From Muscardinus avellanarius (lineage: Eukaryota > Chordata > Mammalia > Rodentia > Gliridae): 64,000 nucleotides of DNA. Below, piece by piece: positions 22,336 to 32,827 of the stretch; position 1 is the first letter of the stretch; the number at the start of each line of letters is the position of its first letter. Location of the stretch: assembly GCA_963383645.1 (NCBI GenBank), contig OY726578.1, forward strand, positions 23,976,388 through 24,040,387, given 5' to 3'. The translations under genes were made by a program, and so were the position numbers. The notes beneath the pieces were generated by a model, which saw only the letters and a list, made by a program, of their open reading frames with translations, was not told the DNA's origin and did not search any database.

Positions 22336-23304
22336 CGCTGAGGACGCCGGCTTAGGGATGCTGAGGATGCTGGCTTAGGGATGCTGAGGATGATGGCTTA
22401 GGGATGCTGAGGATGCCGGCTTAGGGGCGCTGAGGACGCCGGCTTAGGGGCGCTGAGGATGCTGGCTTAGAGATGCTGAGGATGCCGGCTTAGGGATGCT
22501 GAGGATGCCGGCTTAGGGATGCTGAGGATGCCGGCTTAGGGATGCTGAGGATGCTGGCTTAGGGACGCTGAGGATGCTGGCTTAGGGGCGCTGAGGATGC
22601 TGGCTTAGGGATGCTGAGGATGCTGGCTTAGGGATGCTGAGGATGCCGGCTTAGAGATGCTGAGGATGCCGGCTTAGGGATGCTGAGGATGCCGGCTTAG
22701 GGGCGCTGAGGACGCCGGCTTAGGGGCGCTGAGGATGCCGGCTTAGAGATGCTGAGGATGCCGGCTTAGGGATGCTGAGGATGCCGGCTTAGGGATGCTG
22801 AGGATGCCGGCTTAGGGATGCTGAGGATGCTGGCTTAGGGACGCTGAGGATGCTGGCTTAGGGGCGCTGAGGATGCTGGCTTAGGGATGCTGAGGATGCT
22901 GGCTTAGGGATGCTGAGGATGCTGGCTTAGAGATGCTGAGGATGCCGGCTTAGGGATGCTGAGGATGCCGGCTTAGGGATGCTGAGGATGCTGGCTTAGG
23001 GACGCTGAGGATGCTGGCTTAGGGGCGCTGAGGATGCTGGCTTAGGGATGCTGAGGATGCTTGCTTGTGTGGCGCTGAGGATGCTGGCTTAGGGATGCTG
23101 AGGATGCTGGCTTAGGGATGCTGAGGATGCCGGCTTAGGGATGCTGAGGATGCCGGCTTAGGGGCGCTGAGGATGCTGGCTTGTGTGGCGCTGAGGATGC
23201 TGGCTTAGGGATGCTGAGGATGCTGGCTTAGGGGCGCTGAGGATGCTGGCTTGTGTGGCACTGAGGATGCCTGCTTAGGGGCGCTGAGGACGCCGGCTTG
23301 GGCG
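22336..23304 (+). repeat. 23-bp minisatellite with 276-bp higher-order repeat
   Basis: About 42 units of gctgaggatgccggcttagg + gat. Variants (cgccgg, gctgg, ggggc, agaga) recur in blocks: the gccggcttaggggcgctgag variant at 22415 returns at 22691, and the cttagagat variant at 22465, 22649, 22741 and 22925. Offsets are 276 (12 x 23) and 184 (8 x 23). Intergenic, no gene overlap. Confidence 0.95.
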
Positions 23305-23525
23305 GTGCGTGCGATCCCTCCTTCCCTCTCTGTGCTCTCTGCAGGTGACTAAGCAGCTGGCAGCTTCCTTCCTTTAATTGGATAATTGTCAGTCCTGTGT
23401 CTGGCCCTTCCGCCTTGACAAATTCACCCAATTCTTTTCTCCTGTGAATACAGTAAAGGGCTTCATGGCTAGAAGCAGCCTGCCTGCCGCCCCCCCACCC
23501 CCGCTTCTCCCTCCCTCCCTTCATT

Positions 23526-24155
23526 ATCAATGAACCCAGGGACAGTCTATCTCTGAACTGGACTCTCAGCCCTTTTTTTATATTTATGTATTTATATATG
23601 TATTCATTTATTTGTATGTGTGGCACTCGGGATTGAACCCAGGGACATTTTATCTCCGAGCTATACTCCCAGCCCTATTTCACTTTTATTTTGAAACAGG
23701 GTCTCACTAGGTTGATGAGAATCTCACTTCTTGCTGAGGCTGGCCTCAAACATGCTAAAATCCTCCTGTCTCAGCATCCCAAGTACTGGGATTACAGGCA
23801 CGTGCCACCATGCCCGGCTTATTTTTTATATTTATTTATTTTTGCAGGACTGGGGACTGAACCCAGGGGCATTCTATCTCCAAGCTACACCCTGAGCCCT
23901 ATTATTTTATTTTGAAACAGGGCCTCACTAAATTGCGGAGAGCCTCACTAAGTAGCTGAGGCTGTCCACGAACCACAACCCTCCTGTCTCAGCCTCCCGA
24001 ATGCCAGGATTACAAGCATGCGCCACCACGCCCAGCTCTTTTTTTTTTTTTTTTTTTTTGAAACAGGGCCTCACTGAGTGGCTGAGGCTGGCCTCTAACC
24101 TGGGATCCTCCTGTCTCAGCTTTCCACGTACTGGCACCCCAGCAATGCCACCGCC
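23526..24155 (-). mobile_element. Minus-strand SINE series
   Basis: ID half 23526-23578, dimers 23620-23819 and 23844-24037, B1 part 24058-24140. 23311-23525 before it is unique. Confidence 0.85.
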
Positions 24156-24583
24156 CTGGCTAGGTCTCTCCTCAGCGCTCCTGTCTTCTGGAATTCTGCA
24201 CCTGCTTCCTGTGCGGTTCCAGGACGATCCCCTTCTCCTCCTGTGTTCTGGCTCCGCCGCGGGCCTTTTTCTGCTGGTGACCTTGCTTCCCCGTCCTCTC
24301 AGACTCTGGACTCACACTTTGCCGATGTTATTGCCGACACTGTAAACGCAGAGACTGTGCCCTAAGCACGAACGTGCCCTGTCCGTAAGTCCTCCCTCCA
24401 GACCTCGGTGACCCTTCCCGCCCTGTGGCCCTCCCGCGGAGCCCACGGCAGGTGCCTGGGAAATAGAAGCCAGGACTATCAGGCTGCCACCGCACCCGGC
24501 GGCCGGCTCCTGTCCGCCCAGGCCCGCTCGTCGCTGTTGCACTCCACCTGTATTTACCAATACAGTAAAGAGACCGGATGCTA
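24156..24583. other. Unique intergenic block
   Basis: Single-copy; no supported gene. Confidence 0.6.
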
Positions 24584-24911
24584 GCCGGGCGTGGGGGCGC
24601 ACGCCCACGGTCCCGGTGCATCGGAGGCTGAGACTTGAGGCCAACGCTCGGTAACTTAGCAAGATCCTGTATGTATGTGTGTGGGTATGTATATATGTGT
24701 TTACTTATTTACTTACTTATTGCTGTACTGGGGATGGAACCCAGAGGCCTTCTGCCTCCGAGCTCCACCCCCAGCCCTCCCACCAAGCGGTCATCTGGTC
24801 TGTCCTGGAGTACTCAGGAACTCATTGCCTGCAGACTGTAGAATTCATCTTTTTTGTGTGTGTGTACTGGGAATATTGAACCCAGGGCATCATACCTCTG
24901 AGCTATATCCC

Positions 24912-24952
<41 letters not shown>

Positions 24953-25320
24953 ATTATTATTTTGCAGTACTGGGGATGGAGCCCAGGGTGATTCTACCTC
25001 CGAGCTACACCCTCAGCCCTATTTTTCATTCTTTATTTTGAAACGGGGTCTCACTGAGCTGCAAAGGGCCTCACTAAGAAGCTGAGGCTGGCTGCAAACC
25101 TGAAATCCTCCTGTCTCAGCCTCCCAAATGCTGGGATTATAAGCATGCGCCACCACACCAGCTCCCAGCCTTATTTTTATTTTTATTTTTTTGTATTTTG
25201 AAACGAGGTATGGCTGAGTGGCCGAGGGTCTCCCTAAAGTGCTGAGGCTGGCCTCGAAGCTGCCTCCCTGTCTCAGCCTCCCAAGTCCTGGGGCTTATGG
25301 GCGTGCCTCACCATGCCCGC
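24584..25320. mobile_element. SINE cluster
   Basis: + B1 half 24584-24670; minus ID halves 24721-24780 and 24865-24915; minus dimer 24963-25165; minus B1 25185-25320. Confidence 0.82.
24915..24963 (+). repeat. (TTA)n microsatellite
   Basis: About 15 tta triplets with one aat interruption, between an ID fragment and a minus-strand SINE (gcagtactggggatgg). Confidence 0.95.
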
Positions 25321-26195
25321 TTCTGGATCATCTCTAGCCGTGGCCTGCTGCTAATGACTGTATTCCGTTTAGTTTCTATCCGCCCGCTCCAGCCCGTTCT
25401 CCTTGGGGACGTACAGAACAAATAAAAGCCTCGTATAAATGACCGCCTTCGGGAGCATAAGTGAATGGCCCCACGGCCCCCAGCTCATTTCCGTTGTTTT
25501 GCTGGATAAGTGGCCCTAGTGCCTTCTTTCTTGTCAATGTTCTCAGCTCGCTGAGCCAGGAGCGCGTGCGTGAGCCCTCGCCTAACCCCAGGCCCCGTGG
25601 GGGGGGCGCTCCCGACAGCCAGGGCAAGGCGGGGCGGGCACCTCCCTTGGTCTGGGGGTCACACTTTGCATGAGGCAGTAAGACTGTGTCTAGCCGGGCA
25701 CGGGGAGCTGTGATGACAAGCGTGCGCCACCACGCCCAGCTGGTACTTTTTCTTTTTAAAGGGTCTCTCCAGCTTGCCTGCAATCCTCCTGTCTCAGCCT
25801 CCCAAGTACAAGGATCACAGGCCTGGGCTACCACACCCTGATCCACCTGGGATTTCACATGCCCGGTGATAACACGAGCTGGTGTGCGGTTTGCTAACCC
25901 AAATATTTATAGATAAACCGGTGACAGGTTGGGACCAGATGTGAGCTCAGGCTGGTCAGTGTGCTGTCTTTCAGAGTCTCAGACACCAGCCTTCCTCAAC
26001 ATGACCCACCTGCAGGTCCCTGCCGTTATCACTAGGAGAGGTGGTGGGGAGACAAGATTCATGTCCAGCCAGTATCGCTCCTGAAAAAAGGTAACTCAGA
26101 GATAAGAATCTCACACACTAAGGGCGATATATTTACAGTTTCCCATTGAAGAATTACACCCTAACACCTTTTCCTCGATTAAAAATTATTTAGTG
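25321..26195. other. Mostly unique intergenic block
   Basis: Contains only fragments of SINEs at about 25694-25740 and 25765-25845. The remainder is single-copy with no recognised feature. Confidence 0.6.
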
Positions 26196-26286
26196 TGAAG
26201 CTGGACGTGGTGAACCACACCTGTAATCCCAGGATTCTGGAAGCTGGAACAAGAGGATTAAAATTATATAAAGCACCAATAAAAAA

Positions 26287-26477
26287 ATGTTTTTTTGGTG
26301 GTACTGGGGATGGAACCCAGGGGCCTTCTACCTCTGGGCTACACTCCCAGACCTATTTTATATTTTATTTGGAAACAGGGTCTCATAAGCCAGTGCGGCT
26401 GGCTTCGAACCTGTGCCATCCTCCTGTCTCCGCCTCCCAAGCGTGGGGATTACAGGCGTGCGCCACCACTGCCCGGC
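26287..26477 (-). mobile_element. SINE insertion with 11-bp target duplication inside an older + strand SINE
   Basis: Minus copy of the cataagccagtgcggctggc type flanked by ccaataaaaaa (26276-26286 and 26478-26488). The host + copy spans about 26196-26645. Confidence 0.85.
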
Positions 26478-26647
26478 CCAATAAAAAATAAATAAATAAA
26501 AAAAAGAGGATTAAAATTTGAGGCCAGTCTAAGCAACATAGGGAGACTCTGTTTCAAAATACTAAAAAAAAAAAAATAAATAAACGGTCGGGGATTATAT
26601 AGCTCAGTGATAGAATGTCCCTGGTTCCAATCCCCAGTTCCACAAAA

Positions 26648-26694
<47 letters not shown>

Positions 26695-26699
26695 ACAAA

Positions 26700-26757
26700 T
26701 AGGGTTGGGGCTGTAGCACAGTGGTAGAATGCCCTTGGGTTCAATTCCCAGCACCCC
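26700..26757 (+). mobile_element. ID half
   Basis: agggttggggctgtagcaca ... ccagcacccc; box-A-like tagcacagtgg and box-B-like gggttcaattcc are visible. Confidence 0.8.
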
Positions 26758-26856
26758 AAAAGTAAAATAAAATTTTTTTCTCCTTTTTTTTTTTTGCAGT
26801 ACTAAGGATTGAACCCATGGCATTCTACCTATGAGCTACACCCCCAGCCCTATTTT

Positions 26857-26870
26857 TTATTCTTTATTTT
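26857..26870. repeat. Left target-site duplication of the composite element
   Basis: ttattctttatttt, identical to 29646-29659. In unoccupied SINE copies this linker appears once (for example ttattctttattttgaaac at 5620-5640), so the two copies here arose on insertion. Confidence 0.85.
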
Positions 26871-27268
26871 ATTTTATTTTATTTTTTTACTATTTTTTAA
26901 ATTTATTTTTATTGGTGCATTGTAATCATACATCACATTGGAATACAAGACTTGAGAGGATATACAAGCACACATCATCCAATTAGCCCTCATCCACTCC
27001 CCATCCCATTCCCTCCCCCTCCCTCGATCCCATGCTTGTTTGGTGATTAACTTTGATACATATGTTTATGTACCTCCTGCGTTTTAAAGAGGCTCCATCC
27101 TCCCCTATTCCATACCCTCTGATTGGTCACCTTAGTTGCTTCACTATAGGGCCCTTTCTATAGCTCGACCACTTCCTGTTGCCCCTTTCCTCCTAGTTAT
27201 TGCTGATTAGGGGAAGCATCTGGTTTTAATTTTCTGCGATATTTCTCTGTGCATGCCGCGTTGCAAAT
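26871..27268 (-). mobile_element. L1-like 3' UTR and poly-A tail of the composite element
   Basis: On the minus strand: aaaaccagatgcttcccc..., then a purine tract (gagggagggggagggaatgg), then ggctaattggatgatgtgtg and gtatgattacaatgcaccaa before taaaaataaa and an interrupted poly-A. A G-rich polypurine tract and an end rich in tac/tgca motifs are typical of rodent L1 3' UTRs, including those I associate with squirrels. Assignment to L1 is from memory. Confidence 0.6.
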
Positions 27269-28918
27269 ACCGATCCCACTCTTGACGGCCCCAGTTGTGG
27301 CCTGGCTACCCGGTGGACTGATCCAGACCTCGCTGGCTCAAGCAGTAGCCTTGCCTCACGGAAGGCCCTGGTTCTGGCTTCGCTGGCCCCGACACTGGCC
27401 TAACCCTTCAGCTGGCTCCGATCCCGGCCTCAGAGGCCCCAGCACCGGCCTTCCTCACGGCAGGCTCCGATGTTAGCCGATGGCCCTGGCATCGACCTAA
27501 CCCCTCGGCAGGCTCCGATCCAGGCCTCGGAGGCCTCAGTAGCAGCCTTGCCTCATGGAAGGCTCCGATGCTGGCCAGTGGCCCCAGCACCGACCTAACC
27601 CCTCAGCAGGCTCCGATCCCGGCCTTGCTGGCCCCAGCACCGGCCTACCCCCTCGGCAGGTTCCGATCCCGGCCTCGGAGGCCTCAATAATGGCCTTGCC
27701 TCACGGAAGGATCCAATGCCGGCCGTTGGCCCCAGCACCGGCCTAACCCCTCGGCAGGTTCCGATCCCAGCCTCGGAGGCCCCAGCACCGGCCTTGCCTC
27801 ATGGCAGGTTCCAATCCTGGCCACGCTGGCCCTGGCACCGGCCTGACTCCTCGGCAGGCTCCAATCCTGGCCTCGTTGGCCCCGGCACCGGCCTAACCCC
27901 TCGGCAGGCTCCAATCCCGGCCTCGGAGGCCCCAGCACCGGCCTTGCCTCGCGGCAGGCTCCGATCCCGGCTTCACTGGCCCCAGCACTGGCCTAACCCC
28001 TCGGCAGGCTCCAATCCCGGCCTCAGAGGCCTCAATAATAGACTTGCCTCACGGAAGGCTCCAATGCCGGCTGTTGGCCCCAACACCGGCCTAACCCCTC
28101 GGCAGGCTTCAATCCCGGCCTCGGAGGCCCCAGCACCGGCCTTGCCTCATGGCAGGCTCCGATCCCGGCCTCGCTGACCCCAGCACCGGCCTCACCCCTC
28201 AGCAGGCTCTGATCCCAGCCTCGGAGGCCCCAGCATCGGCCTTGCCTTGCAGCAGGCTCCGATCCCGGCCTCGTTGGCCCCAACACCGGCCTAACCCTTC
28301 GGCAGGCTCCGATCCCAGCCTCGGAGGCCTCAATAACGGCCTTGCCTCACGGAAGGCTCCGATGCCGGCCGTTGGCCCCAGCACCGGCCTAACCCCTCGG
28401 CAGGCTCCAATCCTGGCCTCAGAGGCCCCAGCACCAGCCTTGCCTCACGGCAGGCTCTGATCCCAGCCTCGCTGGCCCCGGCACCAGCCTAACCCCTCGG
28501 CAGACTCCGATCCCGGCCTCAGAGGCCTCAATAGTGGCTTTGCCTCACGGAAGGCTCCGGTGCCGGCCAGTGGCCCCAGCACCGGCCTAACCCCTCAGCA
28601 GGCTCTGATTCCGGCCTCGGAGGCTCCAGTACTGGCCTTGCCTCGTGGCAGGCTCCGATCCCGGCCGCGCTGGCCCCAGCACCGGCCTAACCGCTCAGCA
28701 GGCTCTGATCCTGGCCTCGGAGGCCTCAATAGCGGCCTTGCCTCATGGAAGGCTCCGATGCCAGCCGTTGGCCCCGGCACTGGCCTAACCCCTCGGCAGG
28801 CTCCGATCCTGGCCTCGGAGGCCCCAGCACCGGCCTTGCCTCACGGCAGGCTCCAATCCCAGCTTTGCTGTGTCTGTCGCCGGCCTCACCCCTTGGCAGG
28901 CTCTAATCCGAGCACCCT
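27269..28918 (-). repeat. 50-bp GC-rich VNTR inside the composite element
   Basis: About 33 tandem units of ~50 bp. On the + strand two alternating types run ggcaggctccgatcccggcc + tcggaggccccagcaccggc + cttgcctcac and the same with ...tcgctggccccagcaccggc + ctaacccctc. A variant with cctcaataacggcc recurs (about 27533, 27684, 28028, 28329, 28527, 28726), many at intervals near multiples of 50 (about 150, 300, 200, 200), showing a four-unit ~200-bp higher-order period in places. Confidence 0.9.
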
Positions 28919-29480
28919 CTTTGCCCAACTATTTGTCCCACGTTCTCGAGGGTGCGTGGTGGTAGCATTCTGCCTCTGGGGTCATTACTTCAAAGGTTCC
29001 AGGTGTAATGTATCAGATCTCTGCCTCCCCTGAGTACTGGCCACTGCCATTGCCACTGCCTCCACCATTTCAAATCTTTCCCAAGCTCTTTTTCCACTCT
29101 GAATGTTGTCCAGTCTTCCTAAGCATGCGCGATGGTAGCATTCGACCTTTGGTGTAATTTCTCCAAAAGAAAAAAAAATAAGGTTGGTGGGCTCCGATTT
29201 CTGCTTCTCCTGAATACAATTCTCCACCGCCAACGTGGAGACCACTTTCAGCACGGCCTTTCTCCTTGGTCTCTGCTAAAGTCTCTCTCCTGGCAGGTGA
29301 TGTCCAAGATTCTTAACAATGTAGAGAAGAAGCAGTCCTCCTTAGCAGGGAATTTTACAATAATTCCAGTTCATTTGGATAAGTTTTGTCTGCATCTCCA
29401 GTATTCTGGCATCCGCCACCTCCTTGACCCCTCTCCGATATTTTCCTTTTTTCTTTTTCTTTTTCTTTTTCTTTCTTACA
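28919..29480 (-). other. Unique middle module of the composite element
   Basis: Not recognised. It contains a diverged direct duplication about 170 bp apart (ggtggtagcattctgcctct near 28960; gatggtagcattcgaccttt near 29130). The minus strand has an 89-codon open frame at 28985-29254 with no family I know. An A/G-rich AAAGA run separates it from the 5' monomers. Confidence 0.6.
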
Positions 29481-29645
29481 GAGTCCTTCCGGGTAAAGAG
29501 GGGTTCGCCTAGGGGTGCCCCGCCAGCGCCTGCCCACCCGCCCAGGGTCGGGGGCCCAGGGGCCCGGACCACGGGATCCTTCCGGGTGGAGAGGGGGTTC
29601 GCCTAGGGGCGCCCCGCCAGCACCTGCCCACCCGCCCAGGGCCCC
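29481..29645 (-). repeat. 93-bp CpG-rich 5' monomers of the composite element
   Basis: ccttccgggt...gaggggttcgcctagggg...gccccgccagc recurs with a 93-bp period (29485 and 29578), giving 1.7 units. It has several GC boxes on the minus strand (gggcggg). The position at the 5' end of the element is what is seen for promoter monomers of some L1 families and for SVA 5' modules; a promoter role is inferred. Confidence 0.75.
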
Positions 29646-29659
29646 TTATTCTTTATTTT
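29646..29659. repeat. Right target-site duplication of the composite element
   Basis: ttattctttatttt, followed by tgaaacagggcctcac, where the interrupted SINE resumes. Confidence 0.85.
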
Positions 29660-30416
29660 TGAAACAGGGCCTCACTATGAAGCTGAGGCTGACCTCAAAC
29701 CTGCAATCCTCCTGTGTTAGCCTCCCAACTACTGGGATTACAAGCATGTACACCACTATACCCAGCTCAAAATAAAACTTTAAATGTAAATTAAGCCCAG
29801 CATGGTGGCACATGCCTATAATCCCAGTACTTGGGAGGCGGAGACAGGAGGATCACAGGTTTGAAGCCAGCCTCAGCAACTTAGTGAGGCCTTCAGCTAC
29901 TCAGTGAGACCCTGTCTAAATAAATATATAAATGAGTCATGATTCATGGCCAGCCTCAGCTACTTAGTGAGGCCCTCCATGACTTAGTGAGAGCCTGTTT
30001 CAAAATAAAGAATAATAATTTTAAAAAAGGGCTGAGAATGTAGCTTGGAGGTCGAATGTTCCTGGGTTCAGTACCCAGTACTGGGGTTCTACCTCCAGAC
30101 TGCACTACCAGGCTAAAAAATATTTTATTTAGAAACAGGGTCTCACTAAGTAGCTGAGGCTGGCTTCAAGCCTGTGTGATCCTCCTGTCTTAGCCTCCCA
30201 AAGTACTGGGATTACAAGCCTGGACCACCATGCCCAGCTGAAACAATGTAATTTTAAAAGAAAATAAGTTGCTAGGCACAGTGGTACAGGCCTATAATTC
30301 CAGTACTTGTGAGGCTGAGACAGGAGAATTGCAGGTTCCAAGGTAAGTATCAGAAACCTCCTGAGGCCCTCTGCAACTGTTTCTAAAGTTAGTAAGTAAG
30401 TAATTAAGTAAGTAAG

Positions 30417-30447
<31 letters not shown>

Positions 30448-30970
30448 AATAGGGCTGAGAATGTAGCTCAGAGTTAGAACCTTCAGGGTTCAATAACTAG
30501 TACTAAAAAGAAAAGTAATTTAAAAGAAAATTCAAGCTGGGGTGGTGGTGGTGCACGCTTGTAATCCCAGTACTTGGGAGGCTGAGACAGAAAGATCATA
30601 GGTTCAAGGTCAACCTCAGCTACTTAGTGAGGCCCTCCACAACCTAGTGAGACTCTGTTTCAAAATAAAGAATAAAAATAGAGAGCCGGGCAAGATGGCG
30701 TATGCTTGTAATCCCTGCACTTGGGAGGCTGAGACAGGAGGATCGCGCAGGTTCGAAGCCAGCCTCAGCTACTTAGTGAGGCTCTCAGCAACTTAGTGAG
30801 ACCCTGTTTCCAAATAAAATATAAAAAAGGTCTAGGAGTGTAGCCCAGAAGCAGAAAGCTCCTAGGTTCCATCCCTAGTACCATTAAAACAAAAGAATCA
30901 AAAATAGGGCTGGGGGTGTAGCTTGGAGGTCAAATGCTCCTGGGTTCCATCCCCAGACCTGCAAAAAAAA

Positions 30971-30998
30971 AAAAAAAAGAAAGAAAGAAAGAAAGAAA

Positions 30999-31035
<37 letters not shown>

Positions 31036-31047
31036 GAAAGAAAGGAA
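30971..31047 (+). repeat. (AAAG)n tract
   Basis: Long run of aaag after the cccagacctgc end of a + strand ID half. Confidence 0.9.
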
Positions 31048-31107
31048 ATCGGGCTGGGGGTATAACTTAGAGGTAGAATCCTATGGGTTCAATCCCCAGT
31101 ACCACAC

Positions 31108-31111
31108 ACAA

Positions 31112-31148
<37 letters not shown>
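31108..31148 (+). repeat. (GATA)n microsatellite
   Basis: About 9 gata repeats after an ID end (ccagtaccacacac). Confidence 0.95.
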
Positions 31149-31215
31149 ATAAAATAGGACTGGGGGTATGACTCGGTGGCAGCATGTCCCCAGGTTCAAC
31201 CCCCAGTGCTGCAAA

Positions 31216-31700
31216 ATTAAATAAATAAAAAATAAAATAGCTCTCCTGGAGTAAAGAAAGCCTTGCGGTCATGGGCAGGGCTAGTCAGGAGAGGAGCAGG
31301 GTACCCAAAACAAAAGCCAGGGACACAGAGTTCAAGCCGCCGAAAGGGACACAATCTCCCGCGTCACCGCTGGGGCGGGCGGGGCGTTCGGGAGTCAGGT
31401 TCTCGTCCAAAGGCTTCGAGTGCGCCAGTCCCGTGTGCGTGAGGACAGTCAGGATCCCGGGCACGGCAGGTCCTGGCGGGGAGAGAGGGCTGGCTTCTGA
31501 GCTGAGGGGCAGCCCGCGGGCACGAGTCCACCAGGCACTGGGCCCCAGTTGCTTAGAAATCGGATGCCGTGGATCTCTTCCCCCGTGACTCCTCTAAGGA
31601 AAATCTTGGCTCTGAGAGCTTCACTGCCAGTAAATGGCATGTTTAACTTGGACACCTGACAGGTGCCCAGAAATCCAGAGTTCACAGAATTATTAGAAGC
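31216..31700. other. Unique intergenic block
   Basis: Single-copy, followed by a (TTTA)n tract (31700-31738). No supported gene. Confidence 0.6.
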
Positions 31701-31702
31701 AT

Positions 31703-31736
<34 letters not shown>

Positions 31737-31737
<1 letters not shown>

Positions 31738-32397
31738 TTACTGGGGATGGGACCCAGGAGCATTCGACCTCCGAGCTACACCCCCAGCTGGATTTTTTAT
31801 TCTTTACTTTGAAACGGGGTCTCACTGAGTTGCAAAGGGCATCACTAAGTAGCTGTCCTCCAACCGCGATCCTCCGGTCCCAGCCTCCCGAATGCTGGGA
31901 TTACGAGCGTGCGCCACCACGCCTGGCTTGGGAGGGTTTAATAGGAGGAGATGCGAAACCCACGGGTGCACGTCAAGTGCCGGACGGGGCGCGGCAGCCT
32001 CTCCTGCTCGTGGGGGAAGAGACCAGCCAGAGCTCCGATTGCTTGCCAAGGCTCATCAGAGAACTTTACCCCTTCACATGTTAACGGGCACACCTGGAAT
32101 TCTGGGAGGATCGCAGGTTCGAGGCCAGCCTCGGCAGCTAAGCCAGACCCCCAGCACTTAGTGGGTCTCTTCTGTGATAACATCAGCGGCTCTTCTCCCT
32201 TCCGCCTTCCCTGCTTTTCTTTTTGTGATACTAGAGGTTGTGTTCTAACCTCCAAGCTCTGCCCCCAGCTATATTATACATATATTTTTATTTTGAAACA
32301 GCGTCTCTGTAAATTACCACGTGCTGGCCTCAAACCTGCGATCCTCCTGACTGAGCTCCGTGTATCGGGATTACAAGCAGGTACCACCGGGCCTGGG
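31737..32397. mobile_element. SINE copies
   Basis: Minus dimer 31737-31928, a + partial B1 half 32085-32165 and a diverged minus dimer 32221-32397; unique DNA between. Confidence 0.82.
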
Positions 32398-32493
32398 TAC
32401 CGATTTTCCTTTACAGATTGGAAATCGCCCATCTTCCTTTGCGCTCCATCCCTCTTTCCTGTCACGTTCCTTTAATCTGCTGAGTTTACAAGA

Positions 32494-32581
32494 ATAGTAG
32501 GTACCCTTGGATGGTTGGTTCCAGAACCCCCTAGGATATCAAAATCATGGATGCTCAAGCCCCATATATAAAATGGTATCA
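32494..32581 (+). mobile_element. MER2/Tigger DNA transposon fragment
   Basis: ggttggttccagaaccccct, aggatatcaaaatcatggat and gctcaagccccatatataaa match the 5' part of MER2 (TcMar-Tigger) as I remember it. It is cut off by the SINE insertion at 32582. Confidence 0.7.
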
Positions 32582-32816
32582 AGCCGGGCGTGGTGGCGCA
32601 CGCTTATAATCCCCGCGCTTGGGAGGCAGAGACAGGAGGATCGCGCAGGTTCGAAGCCAGCCACGCGCGCTGGCTTAGGAGACCCTGTTTCCAAATAAAA
32701 ATGTAAAAATAGGTCTGGGAGTGTAGCCCGGAGGTAGAAGGGCTTCCAGGAACCCCAGTACCACCAAAAAATAACTAACTAACTAACTAACTAACTAAAT
32801 AAATAAATAAATAAAT
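32582..32816 (+). mobile_element. SINE insertion with 11-bp target duplication in MER2
   Basis: gcgctggcttaggagacc-type copy with (AACT)n and (AAAT)n tail, flanked by aaatggtatca (32571-32581 and 32817-32827). Confidence 0.93.
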
Positions 32817-32827
32817 AAATGGTATCA

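Larger units (their letters stand above)
26871..29645 (-). mobile_element. Composite SVA-like non-autonomous retroelement, intact ends, minus strand
   Basis: A 2.8-kb insertion splits an older minus-strand SINE in its A-rich linker and is flanked by the 14-bp direct repeat ttattctttatttt (26857-26870 and 29646-29659). Read 5' to 3' on the minus strand: GGGGCCCTGGGCGGG start; 1.7 copies of a CpG-rich 93-bp monomer (29645-29481); an A-rich AAAGA run; a unique ~560-bp module; a 50-bp GC-rich VNTR (28918-27269); an L1-like 3' UTR (about 27268-26922) with a G-rich purine tract; and an interrupted poly-A (26921-26871). Target duplication, A-rich target (AAAATAAAGAATAA read on the minus strand) and poly-A all fit L1-machinery insertion. 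No ORF2 or reverse transcriptase is present, so it must be mobilised in trans. It could alternatively be an internally rearranged L1. Confidence 0.75.
26797..29767 (-). mobile_element. Older dimeric SINE split by the composite element
   Basis: The ID-like half (26797-26856) ends at the cccagccctattttt linker. The B1-like half resumes at 29660 (gaaacagggcctcac) and ends at about 29767 (cccagct). Together they make one normal minus-strand copy once the 2.8-kb insert and one repeat copy are removed. Confidence 0.85.
29794..31215. mobile_element. SINE array right of the composite element
   Basis: + copies at about 29794-29930, 29939-30082, 30272-30510, 30537-30690 and 30685-30885; minus copy 30083-30238; + ID halves 30906-30962, 31049-31105 and 31155-31215. 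Confidence 0.82.

Noticed and set aside
22336..23304. CRISPR-like regular repeats
   Set aside because: Adjoining head-to-tail units without spacers in a mammalian genome; it is a minisatellite.
26871..27268. An endogenous retrovirus LTR as the left end of the composite element
   Set aside because: No TG...CA ends, no second copy and no short 4-6 bp duplication; poly-A tail and 14-bp duplication fit L1-type insertion instead.
27249..29033. Several frames on both strands in the 50-bp VNTR
   Set aside because: Repetitive peptides produced by stop-free GC-rich tandem repeats, not by a gene.
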